Shown one piece after another: positions 8,536-15,883 of a stretch of 64,000 nucleotides of DNA; position 1 is the first letter of the stretch, and each line of letters starts with the position of its first letter. The DNA is from Actinomadura mexicana (GTDB lineage Bacteria > Actinomycetota > Actinomycetes > Streptosporangiales > Streptosporangiaceae). The stretch is from contig NZ_FZNP01000003.1 of NCBI RefSeq assembly GCF_900188105.1, forward strand, positions 62,001 to 126,000. The letters run 5' to 3'. A model generated the notes under the pieces. That model saw only the letters and a program-made list of their open reading frames with translations. It was not told the origin of the DNA and did no database searches. A program made the translations under genes and the position numbers.

Positions 8536-9465
8536 GTGTCAACGGAGACTCAGAACAGCACCGCCGAGCTGCGCGCCTTCCTGCACGGCCTCCCCGGGGT
8601 GGACCGGGTCGGCGCAGAGGAGCGGGCGGCGAGGCTCGCCACCCGGTCGATCAAGACGTCGGCGAAGGCCGCGGCGATCGACCTGGCGATCTCGATGGTG
8701 GACCTGACCACGCTGGAGGGCGCGGACACGGCGGGGAAGGTGCGGGCCCTGTGCGCCAAGGCCGCGCGGCCCGACCCGTCGGACGCCTCGGTGCCGAAGG
8801 TGGCGGCGGTCTGCGTGTACCCCGACATGGTCGAGGCCGCGGTGCGGGCCCTGTCCGGGACGGGGATCGGCGTCGCGAGCGTGGCGACGGCGTTCCCGTC
8901 CGGGCGGGCGCCGATGGAGGCCAAGCTGGCCGACACCCGGGCGGCGGTCGCGGCGGGCGCGTCCGAGATCGACATGGTGATCGACCGGGGCGCGTTCCTG
9001 GCCGGCGACTACGCCAAGGTGTTCGACGAGATCGTGGCGGTCAAGGACGCGTGCGGGCCCGCGCACCTGAAGGTGATCCTGGAGACCGGCGAGCTCGCCA
9101 CCTACGACAACGTGCGGCGGGCCTCCTGGCTGGCGATGCGGGCCGGGGCCGACTTCATCAAGACCTCGACCGGCAAGGTGGCGCCGGCGGCGACGCTGCC
9201 GGTGACGCTGGTCATGCTGGAGGCCGTCCGCGACCACCGGGCCGCCACGGGGCGGCAGGTCGGGGTCAAGCCCGCGGGCGGGATCCGCACCACCAAGGAC
9301 GCGATCAAGTACCTGGTCCTGGTGAACGAGACCGCGGGCCCCGACTGGCTGGCGCCCGAGTGGTTCCGGCTGGGGGCCTCCTCGGTGCTGAACGACCTGC
9401 TGATGCAGCGCCGCAAGCTCGCCACCGGGGTGTACTCCGGTCCCGACTACTTCACGTTGGACTGA
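8536..9465 (+). CDS. deoC: Deoxyribose-phosphate aldolase
   Basis: A 309-residue cytosolic class I aldolase that cleaves 2-deoxyribose 5-phosphate to glyceraldehyde 3-phosphate and acetaldehyde in deoxynucleoside catabolism. The Schiff-base lysine lies in DFIKTSTGK (K209) and the second active-site lysine in VGVKPAGGIRT (K245); AAVCVYP and ATAFPSG are also family motifs. The GTG start follows a GGGGGG ribosome site. Two aldehyde dehydrogenase family genes follow with 2-base spacing and then an 8-base overlap, so acetaldehyde or another aldehyde made here may be oxidised by the next gene product. Confidence 0.93.
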   Translation: MSTETQNSTAELRAFLHGLPGVDRVGAEERAARLATRSIKTSAKAAAIDLAISMVDLTTLEGADTAGKVRALCAKAARPDPSDASVPKVAAVCVYPDMVEAAVRALSGTGIGVASVATAFPSGRAPMEAKLADTRAAVAAGASEIDMVIDRGAFLAGDYAKVFDEIVAVKDACGPAHLKVILETGELATYDNVRRASWLAMRAGADFIKTSTGKVAPAATLPVTLVMLEAVRDHRAATGRQVGVKPAGGIRTTKDAIKYLVLVNETAGPDWLAPEWFRLGASSVLNDLLMQRRKLATGVYSGPDYFTLD

Positions 9466-9467
9466 TC

Positions 9468-10898
9468 ATGGTCTTCGAGTACGCGCCGGCACCCGAGTCC
9501 CGGTCCGTCGTCGACATCCGCGGCTCCTACGGGCTGTTCGTCGACGGCGAGTTCACGAGCGGGCACGGCGAGCCGTTCAAGTCCGTCAACCCGGCCGACG
9601 AGAGCGTCCTGGCCGACATCGCCTGCGCTGACGAGTCGGACGTCGACCGCGCGGTGCGGGCCGCCCGCACCGCCTACGACAAGGTCTGGGGCCCGATGCC
9701 CGGGACCGAGCGGGCCAAGTACCTGTACCGGATCGCGCGGATCGTCCAGGAGCGGTCGCGGGAGCTGGCCGTGCTGGAGTCGATCGACAACGGCAAGCCC
9801 ATCCGCGAGTCGCGGGACGTGGACGTGCCGCTGGTGGCGGCGTGGTTCTTCTACTACGCCGGCTGGGCCGACAAGCTGCGCCACGCCGGGTTCGGGCCCG
9901 ACCCGAGGCCCGTCGGGGTGGCGGGGCAGGTCATCCCGTGGAACTTCCCGCTGCTGATGCTGGCCTGGAAGATCGCCCCCGCGCTGGCGTGCGGCAACAC
10001 CGTCGTGCTCAAGCCGGCGGAGACGACGCCGCTGACGGCGCTGCTGTTCGCCGACATCTGCCGCCAGGCCGAGCTGCCGCCCGGCGTGGTCAACATCGTC
10101 ACCGGCGCCGGCGAGACCGGCGCGGCCCTGGTCGCGCACCCCGGCGTCGACAAGGTCGCCTTCACCGGCTCCACCGAGGTCGGCCGGCAGATCGCCCGCA
10201 CCCTCGCCGGGACCGGCAGGAGGCTGACGCTGGAGCTCGGCGGCAAGGCCGCCAACATCGTCTACGCGGACGCCGCCCTCGACCAGGCCGTCGAGGGCAT
10301 CGTCAACGGGATCTTCTTCAACCAGGGCCACGTGTGCTGCGCCGGGTCGCGGCTGCTGGTCCAGGAGTCGGTCGCCGAGGAGGTCCTGGAGCGGCTCAAG
10401 GCGCGGATGGCGACGCTGCGGGTCGGCGACCCCCTCGACAAGAACACCGACATCGGGGCGATCAACTCCGCCGAGCAGCTGGCGCGGATCCGGGAGCTGT
10501 CGGACGCCGGCGAGGCCGAGGGCGCCGAGCGCTGGACGCCGCCCTGCGAGCTGCCGTCCCAGGGGTTCTGGTTCGCGCCCACCCTGTTCACCGGCGTGGC
10601 GCAGTCGCACCGGATCGCCCGCGAGGAGATCTTCGGGCCCGTGCTGTCCGTGCTGACGTTCCGCACGCCGGACGAGGCCGTCACGAAGGCCAACAACACG
10701 CCGTACGGGCTGTCGGCGGGCATCTGGACCGAGAAGGGGTCGCAGATCCTGTGGACGGCGCAGCGGCTGCGGGCCGGGGTGGTGTGGGCCAACACGTTCA
10801 ACAAGTTCGACCCGGCCTCCCCGTTCGGCGGCTACAAGGAATCAGGGTTCGGCCGCGAGGGCGGACGCCACGGACTGGAGGCCTACCTCGATGCCTGA
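9468..10898 (+). CDS. NAD(P)-dependent aldehyde dehydrogenase
   Basis: A 476-residue ALDH superfamily enzyme. GQVIPWNFPLLMLAWKIAPA and VVLKPAE form the cofactor-binding core, FTGSTEVGR is the nucleotide loop, LELGGKAA carries the general-base Glu, and FFNQGHVCCAGSR carries the catalytic Cys (C290, followed by C291). The C terminus has EEIFGPVL and PFGGYKESGFGRE. The ATG follows the deoC stop by two bases. The expected role is oxidation of an aldehyde to its acid; acetaldehyde from DeoC is a reasonable but unproven substrate. A shortened region near residue 345 lies just before the GFWFAPTLF block. Confidence 0.92.
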   Translation: MVFEYAPAPESRSVVDIRGSYGLFVDGEFTSGHGEPFKSVNPADESVLADIACADESDVDRAVRAARTAYDKVWGPMPGTERAKYLYRIARIVQERSRELAVLESIDNGKPIRESRDVDVPLVAAWFFYYAGWADKLRHAGFGPDPRPVGVAGQVIPWNFPLLMLAWKIAPALACGNTVVLKPAETTPLTALLFADICRQAELPPGVVNIVTGAGETGAALVAHPGVDKVAFTGSTEVGRQIARTLAGTGRRLTLELGGKAANIVYADAALDQAVEGIVNGIFFNQGHVCCAGSRLLVQESVAEEVLERLKARMATLRVGDPLDKNTDIGAINSAEQLARIRELSDAGEAEGAERWTPPCELPSQGFWFAPTLFTGVAQSHRIAREEIFGPVLSVLTFRTPDEAVTKANNTPYGLSAGIWTEKGSQILWTAQRLRAGVVWANTFNKFDPASPFGGYKESGFGREGGRHGLEAYLDA

Positions 10899-11745
10899 CC
10901 GTCTCGCCGTACGCAAGACCTACAAGCTCTACATCGGGGGCGCGTTCCCCCGGTCCGAATCCGGCAGGTCCTACCCCGTGACCGACTCCAAGGGCCGCTT
11001 CCTCGCCAACGCCTCCCAGGCGTCCCGCAAGGACGCCCGCGACGCCGTGGTCGCCGCCCGCAAGGCCTTCCCCGGCTGGTCCGGACGCACCGCCTACAAC
11101 CGCGGCCAGATCCTGTACCGGATCGCCGAGATGCTGGAGGGCCGCCGCGACCAGTTCGTGGACGAGCTGCGCCAGGCCGGCGCGTCCAAGGGCGCCGCCG
11201 GGACGGAGGTGGACGCCGCCGTCGACCGCTGGGTCTGGTACGCGGGCTGGGCCGACAAGCTGGACGCCGTCGCCGGGGCCGCCAACCCCGTGTCCGGGCC
11301 GTTCTTCAACTTCTCCACGCCCGAGCCCACCGGCGTCGTCGCCGTCGTCGCGCCCGACTCGCCGCTGCTCGGCCTGGTGTCCGTCCTGGCCCCGGTCGTC
11401 GTGTCCGGCAACACCGCCGTGGTGGTCGCGTCCGAACCGGCGCCGCTGCCCTCCGTCACCCTGGCCGAGGTGCTGGCGACCTCCGACCTGCCGGGCGGTG
11501 TCGTGAACCTCCTCACCGGCCGCCGCACCGAGATCGCGCCCTGGCTGGCCGCCCACATGGACGTCAACGCCCTCGACCTCGCCGGCGCGCTCCCCGAGCA
11601 CGTCCGGGAACTGGAGGACAAGGCGGCCGGGAACCTCAAGCGCGTCCTGCGCCCCGCGGGCGACGACTGGGCCGGCGAGCCGGGGACCGCACGTATGACC
11701 GCGTTCCTGGAGACCAAGACCGTCTGGCACCCGGTGGGCGTCTGA
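10891..11745 (+). CDS. Truncated aldehyde-dehydrogenase-like protein without catalytic domain
   Basis: A 284-residue protein matching only the N-terminal part of the ALDH fold. YKLYIGGAFPRSESGRSYP, a WYAGWADKLDAV segment shared with the upstream enzyme, and VVAPDSPLLGLVSVLAPVVV, which mimics the cofactor-domain core, are present. The catalytic-Cys block and the C-terminal FGG motif are absent; after about residue 215 it turns into a short unrelated tail. It overlaps the ALDH gene by eight bases, so it is coupled to it. It may be a non-catalytic partner or regulatory subunit. It is not an obvious pseudogene because its frame and codon use are intact. Confidence 0.75.
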   Translation: MPDRLAVRKTYKLYIGGAFPRSESGRSYPVTDSKGRFLANASQASRKDARDAVVAARKAFPGWSGRTAYNRGQILYRIAEMLEGRRDQFVDELRQAGASKGAAGTEVDAAVDRWVWYAGWADKLDAVAGAANPVSGPFFNFSTPEPTGVVAVVAPDSPLLGLVSVLAPVVVSGNTAVVVASEPAPLPSVTLAEVLATSDLPGGVVNLLTGRRTEIAPWLAAHMDVNALDLAGALPEHVRELEDKAAGNLKRVLRPAGDDWAGEPGTARMTAFLETKTVWHPVGV

Positions 11746-11790
11746 GCTGAAATGACGCCGCGTGTGTAGAGGGTCACGAAGTGTGGAATA

Positions 11791-11825
11791 GATCTCCCCG
11801 TAACTGATCACAGTGGGGGGAGATC
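11791..11825 (+). promoter_or_regulatory. Hairpin enclosing the ribosome-binding site of the H1-like gene
   Basis: GATCTCCCC (11791-11799) pairs perfectly with GGGGAGATC (11817-11825), leaving a 17-base loop. The right arm is the only ribosome-binding site of the following gene, whose GTG lies one base downstream at 11827. Folding would hide the site, suggesting translational control. It lacks a following T-run, so it is a poor terminator. Confidence 0.55.
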
Positions 11826-11826
11826 A

Positions 11827-12846
11827 GTGCCTACCAAGACCGCATCGCGTACGGCGAGCCGAGGGTCGGCCGCCCGTACGAAGAGCACATCAGCGACCAA
11901 GTCCACCGCCGCCAAGAAGCCGGCGGCCAAGCGGACCTCGGCGGCGAAGGCGCCGTCGCGGTCCACGACCAGCCGCACGACCGCGACCAGGAGCAGCACG
12001 GCGAGGAGGCCGGCGGCGTCCAGCCGCTCGTCGTCGTCGGCCGCGACCCGCGTCACCAAGGCCGCGAGCCAGGCCAAGACCGCCGCGACGCAGATGAAGT
12101 CGGTGGCGACCAAGGCGTCCTCGTCGGCCAAGGCCATGACGGCGATGACCAAGGCGATGACCAGCGCGACCAAGGCCATGTCCGACGCCGCCAAGGCGAT
12201 GGACGCGGCGGCGAAGGTCATCACCACCAACGGGAAGTCGACGGGGACCCGCGCCACGCCGGCGAGGAAGACCGCGGCGGCGAGCCGGAGCGGCACGAGC
12301 CGGACCACGGCCCGCAAGTCCACCACGGCGGCGTCGAGCCGGTCCAGGACGACGGCGTCGGCCCGGGCGGGTGCCGCGAAGACGTCCACGGCGCGCAAGT
12401 CCACGTCCAAGGCGGCCACGTCGCGGACGTCGAGCGCGGCGAAGCCCTCGGGCACGGCGAAGCCCTCGGGCACGGCCAAGGCATCGGGAGCGGCGAAGAC
12501 CTCGGGCACCGCGAAGACGCCGAGTGCGGCGAAGACGTCGGGTGCGGCGAAGACGTCGGGCACGGCACGGAAGACGGCCGCGCCCAAGTCCAGGACCAGC
12601 GCCGCCCGCAAGTCGACGTCGGCGCGGACGACCGCGGGCACCGGCTCGGGCGCCGCGAAGGGGTCGGCCAGATCGGGGACCGCCAGGTCCGCGTCGTCGG
12701 CCCGCAAGACGCCCGCGCGGACGACCGCCGCGCAGCCCGCGCCGCCGCCGTCCGTCGTGGAGCCGAAGACCAACTCGCTCCAGCACTCGACGCGGACGGA
12801 CGGCGGGTTCCTGAGCGGGCTCACCGACGTCGGCCGCGAGCGCTGA
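11827..12846 (+). CDS. Histone H1-like Lys/Ala/Ser/Thr-rich DNA-binding protein
   Basis: A 339-residue, almost entirely low-complexity basic protein made of Ala, Lys, Ser, Thr and Arg with few hydrophobic or acidic residues. AAKKPAAKRTSAAK-like blocks resemble eukaryotic H1 tails and the C-terminal tails of actinobacterial HU proteins, but no folded HU domain is present. A Met/Ala/Lys segment near residues 100-135 could form a long helix. Seven six-residue units of the AKTSGT type fill residues 205-246. It probably coats or compacts DNA or RNA; this is inferred from composition. The short C-terminal tail is less basic. The GTG start follows GGGGGGAG, which lies in a predicted hairpin. Confidence 0.7.
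   Translation: MPTKTASRTASRGSAARTKSTSATKSTAAKKPAAKRTSAAKAPSRSTTSRTTATRSSTARRPAASSRSSSSAATRVTKAASQAKTAATQMKSVATKASSSAKAMTAMTKAMTSATKAMSDAAKAMDAAAKVITTNGKSTGTRATPARKTAAASRSGTSRTTARKSTTAASSRSRTTASARAGAAKTSTARKSTSKAATSRTSSAAKPSGTAKPSGTAKASGAAKTSGTAKTPSAAKTSGAAKTSGTARKTAAPKSRTSAARKSTSARTTAGTGSGAAKGSARSGTARSASSARKTPARTTAAQPAPPPSVVEPKTNSLQHSTRTDGGFLSGLTDVGRER
12439..12564 (+). repeat. Seven 18-bp tandem units coding AK(P/T/A)SG(T/A)
   Basis: Seven in-frame 18-base units (start 12439, then every 18 bases) encode AKPSGT, AKPSGT, AKASGA, AKTSGT, AKTPSA, AKTSGA and AKTSGT. The first two are almost identical in DNA. Copy number is likely to vary between strains. Confidence 0.8.
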
Positions 12847-12853
12847 GACACCG

Positions 12854-13099
12854 ATGGACGACAAGGACATCCTGGCCCGTATCGACGAGTACGTGGTGGA
12901 GGAGCGGCGGCTGCGCGAGCGGTACCAGCGCGGCGAGCTCGATCGCGAGGAGGAGCACCGGCGGCTGGAGCGGCTGGAGGTCGCGCTCGACCAGTGCTGG
13001 GACCTGCTGCGCCGCCGCAGGGCCAGGCTGGAGGCCGGCGAGGACCCCGGCGGCGCCGAGGCCCGGCCGCCGGACGAGGTCGAAGGCTACCTGCAGTGA
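12854..13099 (+). CDS. DUF2630 family protein
   Basis: An 81-residue, highly charged helical protein beginning MDDKDILARIDEYVVEE, the opening of the small actinobacterial DUF2630 family; its function is unknown. The centre is rich in Arg and Glu (EEEHRRLERLEVALDQCWDL) and predicts a helical hairpin or coiled coil. It begins 8 bases after the H1-like gene stops, and its own stop overlaps the GTG of the next gene. These three genes may be cotranscribed. Confidence 0.85.
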   Translation: MDDKDILARIDEYVVEERRLRERYQRGELDREEEHRRLERLEVALDQCWDLLRRRRARLEAGEDPGGAEARPPDEVEGYLQ

Positions 13100-14058
13100 C
13101 GCCGCCTCGACCGAGGCGCCCGCTGCGGTTCGGCCTTTCCCTGGTGCCGGACTCCTCCGCCCCGCTGGTCCGCACCGCCCAGGAGGCGGACCGGTACGGG
13201 CTCGACCTGTTCGGGATCCGCGACCAGCCGTACCGGCGCGACACCGCCGACGCGCTCGCGCTGATGGCGGCCGTGCTGGCCGGCACGTCCCGGATCCGGG
13301 TGCTGCCCGCGGTGGCGTGCCTGCCGCTGCGCCCGCCCGCCGCGCTCGCCAAGGCGATCGCGACGATGGACCGGCTCAGCGGCGGCCGTGCCGAACTCGG
13401 TCTCGGCACGGGGATGGAGCCGGGCGGCGTCGAGGTCTACGGCGGGCCGCGCCTGGACGGCGCGGCGTCGCGCCGTGCCCTGGAGGAGGCGGTGCAGCTC
13501 ATCCGGCTGCACTGGAGCGACCAGAACGGGCTGCGGTTCGTCGGCGAGCACTACCGGTTCGCGGCGTCGCAGGCGGGCCCGGCGCCCGCGCACCAGATCG
13601 GCATCTGGCTCGGCGTCACCGGTCCGCGCGGCCTCGACCTCGCCGGGAGGGTCGCCGACGGCTGGATCGCGCCGTCGTCGCTCGTCCCGCCGAAGCGGCT
13701 CGCGGACGGGCAGCGCCGCCTCGACGACGCCGCGCTGAGGGCCGGCCGGGGCCCCGGCGAGATCCGCCGCGTCTACGTCCTCGAAGGGGACATCGACGGG
13801 CGGGAGTCGCGGGGCTTCCTGCACGGCCCGCCGCGCCAGTGGATCTACGAGCTGACCGAGCTGGCCGTCGGGCACGGCGTCGACTCGTTCCTGTACGGCG
13901 GCGACCCCGGGCAGCTCCCGGTGTTCGCCATGGAGATCGTTCCGGCCGTCCGGGAGCAGGTCACCCGCGAACGGGCCCGGCCCGCGCAGGGCGAGCCCCG
14001 GCCGGAGGGTCCGCCCCGGGCCGGCCGGCCCTCGCCCCACGGTACGAGCGTGCCGTGA
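13096..14058 (+). CDS. LLM-class (luciferase-like, probably F420-dependent) oxidoreductase
   Basis: A 320-residue TIM-barrel protein of the luciferase-like monooxygenase superfamily. LRFGLSLVPDSS at the start, AQEADRYGLDLFGIRDQPY, the strand VLPAVACLPLRPPAALAK, MDRLSGGRAELGLGTG and GRVADGWIAPSSL are the usual barrel landmarks. In actinomycetes most such proteins use F420, though FMN cannot be excluded. The GTG start overlaps the DUF2630 stop (GTGA). The C-terminal 40 residues are a Pro/Arg-rich extension beyond the barrel. It is convergent with argS. Confidence 0.85.
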   Translation: MTPPRPRRPLRFGLSLVPDSSAPLVRTAQEADRYGLDLFGIRDQPYRRDTADALALMAAVLAGTSRIRVLPAVACLPLRPPAALAKAIATMDRLSGGRAELGLGTGMEPGGVEVYGGPRLDGAASRRALEEAVQLIRLHWSDQNGLRFVGEHYRFAASQAGPAPAHQIGIWLGVTGPRGLDLAGRVADGWIAPSSLVPPKRLADGQRRLDDAALRAGRGPGEIRRVYVLEGDIDGRESRGFLHGPPRQWIYELTELAVGHGVDSFLYGGDPGQLPVFAMEIVPAVREQVTRERARPAQGEPRPEGPPRAGRPSPHGTSVP

Positions 14059-14085
14059 CGTGCGGCGCCGCGAGCGGCGCCCGCC

Positions 14086-15831
14086 TCACATGCGCTCGGG
14101 GACGGGGACGCCGAGGAGGCCGAGGCCGGTGACGAGCGTGCGCAGGGTCGCCGCGCACAGCGCCAGCCGCGACCCCTTCGTCTCCTCGTCGGGGGCCTTC
14201 AGCACCGGGCAGTTCTCGTAGAACGTCGTGTAGGCGTCGGCGACCGAGTAGACGTAGCCCGCCAGCCGGTGCGGCTCGGCGGTCTCGCCGGCCTGCTTCA
14301 GCACGGCGCCGAACTTGAGCAGCTCCAGTGCCAGCGCGCGCTCGGCCGGGTGGGTGAGCGTGATCGGACCGGTCGCGTCCTCGGGGGCCACGCCGCCCTT
14401 CCGGAAGATCGACCGGATCCGGGCGGCCGCGTACTGCAGGTACGGGCCCGTCTTGCCGTGGAACGAGATCATCCGGTCGAGGTCGAAGGTGTACTCGCTG
14501 TCGCGCGCCACCGACAGGTCGGCGTACTTCACCGCGCCCATGCCGACCGCCTGGACGATCCCGGCCCGGGTCGCGTCGTCGAACGGCTCGTCGTGCTGGA
14601 TCTCGTCGAACACGGCGCCGGCCCGCTCGACCGCCTCGTCCAGCAGCTCCGACAGCTTGACGGTGCCGCCGGCCCGGGTCCGCAGGATCTTGCCGTCGGT
14701 GCCGAGGACGTTGCCGATCTGCGCGTGCTCGGCCTTCACCTCGTCGTTGAGCCAGCCCGCCATCCGCGCGACGGCGAACACCATCTGGAAGTGCAGCGAC
14801 TGGGGCGCCCCGACCACGTAGACCATCCGGTCGACGTGCTCGGTGTCGACCCGGTACCGGATCGTGGCGAGATCGGTGGTGGAGTAGTTGTAGCCGCCGT
14901 CGCTCTTGCGGATGATCACCGGGAGGGGCTCGCCCTCGCGGCCGGTGAACCCGGGCGGGAACGCGCACAGCGCCCCGTCGCTGATCACCGCGATGCCCTT
15001 GTCCTCCAGCTCCCGCGCGGTCGGGGCCAGCAGGTCGTTGTAGTAGCTCTCGCCCTTGATGTCGTCGTCGGTGAGCGTGACGCCGAGCCGCCCGTAGACG
15101 GAGTTGAAGTACCGCTTCGACACCTCGACGAGGACGTTCCAGAGCCGCAGCGTCTCGGCGTCGCCCGCCTGGAGCGCGACGACCCTCCGCCGGGACCGGT
15201 CGGCGAACGCCTCGTCGCCGTCGAACTTCTCCCGCGCGGCCTGGTAGAAGGCGGTCAGGTCGCCGACGGACGAGTCGTCCCGTGCGGCGGTGTCCTCCCC
15301 GAGGTCGAGCAGGTGCTCGATCAGCATGCCGAACGGGGTGCCCCAGTCGCCGACATGGTTGTCCCGGACGACCTCGTGCCCGAGGAACGCCAGGATCCGC
15401 GCGATCGCGTCGCCGACGATCGTGGTCCGCAGGTGCCCGACGTGCATCTCCTTCGCCACGTTCGGTGAGGAGTACTCGACGACGACCTTCTGCGGCTTGT
15501 CGGCGAGGGGGACGGCGAGCCGCTCGTCCTCCAGGGCCCGCTGCGCCTCGCCGGCGATCCACCCGTCGCTGAGCGTCAGGTTGATGAAGCCGGGTCCGCT
15601 GACCTGCACGTCCGACACGACGCCCGCGGTGTCGAGGTTCGCCGCGATCTCCTCGGCCACCTCGCGCGGCCTGCGGCCCAGCTTCTTGGCCAGCGGCAGC
15701 GCCACGTTGGCCTGAAGGTCGGCGAACTGCGACGGCCGGATGACCGGGTCGGTGTCCGCGTACGACGGTCCGAATGCGGCGCTCAGCGCGGCCTGGACCC
15801 GGGCGGCGAGTACGAGTTGCGGATCGGGCAT
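14086..15831 (-). CDS. argS: Arginyl-tRNA synthetase
   Basis: A 581-residue class I synthetase charging tRNA-Arg. The N-terminal additional domain (about 1-115) is followed by the catalytic core with VVEYSSPNVAKEMHVGHLR, whose HVGH is the HIGH signature. GTDGKILRTRAGG occupies the KMSKS position in the relaxed form common in ArgRS. The DALR-type anticodon domain closes the protein with the usual C-terminal PERM. No ribosome site precedes the ATG; instead TAACCT lies six bases upstream, so the mRNA may be leaderless. Length is normal for the family. Confidence 0.97.
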   Translation of the reverse strand: MPDPQLVLAARVQAALSAAFGPSYADTDPVIRPSQFADLQANVALPLAKKLGRRPREVAEEIAANLDTAGVVSDVQVSGPGFINLTLSDGWIAGEAQRALEDERLAVPLADKPQKVVVEYSSPNVAKEMHVGHLRTTIVGDAIARILAFLGHEVVRDNHVGDWGTPFGMLIEHLLDLGEDTAARDDSSVGDLTAFYQAAREKFDGDEAFADRSRRRVVALQAGDAETLRLWNVLVEVSKRYFNSVYGRLGVTLTDDDIKGESYYNDLLAPTARELEDKGIAVISDGALCAFPPGFTGREGEPLPVIIRKSDGGYNYSTTDLATIRYRVDTEHVDRMVYVVGAPQSLHFQMVFAVARMAGWLNDEVKAEHAQIGNVLGTDGKILRTRAGGTVKLSELLDEAVERAGAVFDEIQHDEPFDDATRAGIVQAVGMGAVKYADLSVARDSEYTFDLDRMISFHGKTGPYLQYAAARIRSIFRKGGVAPEDATGPITLTHPAERALALELLKFGAVLKQAGETAEPHRLAGYVYSVADAYTTFYENCPVLKAPDEETKGSRLALCAATLRTLVTGLGLLGVPVPERM

Positions 15832-15837
15832 GTGCCA

Positions 15838-15843
15838 AGGTTA
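15838..15843 (-). promoter_or_regulatory. Candidate -10 box for leaderless argS mRNA
   Basis: On the minus strand TAACCT matches TANNNT and ends six bases before the argS ATG. No Shine-Dalgarno sequence occurs between, so transcription could begin at or next to the start codon. A TTCCGG-like -35 lies 18 bases further upstream. Confidence 0.45.
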
Positions 15844-15883
15844 TCGGCGACGCGACAGGGCCCGGAATCGGTTTTGCGCGGGG

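Noticed and set aside
8529..9467. Long frame through deoC joined to the aldehyde dehydrogenase frame
   Set aside because: The upstream part is a shadow of deoC in another frame; the dehydrogenase starts at its own ATG at 9468.
11808..13409. Large minus-strand frame of hydrophobic Val/Ala repeats opposite the H1-like gene
   Set aside because: It is the antisense of a repetitive Lys/Ala-rich gene, with no ribosome site or domain. The plus frame has a ribosome site and a meaningful basic composition.
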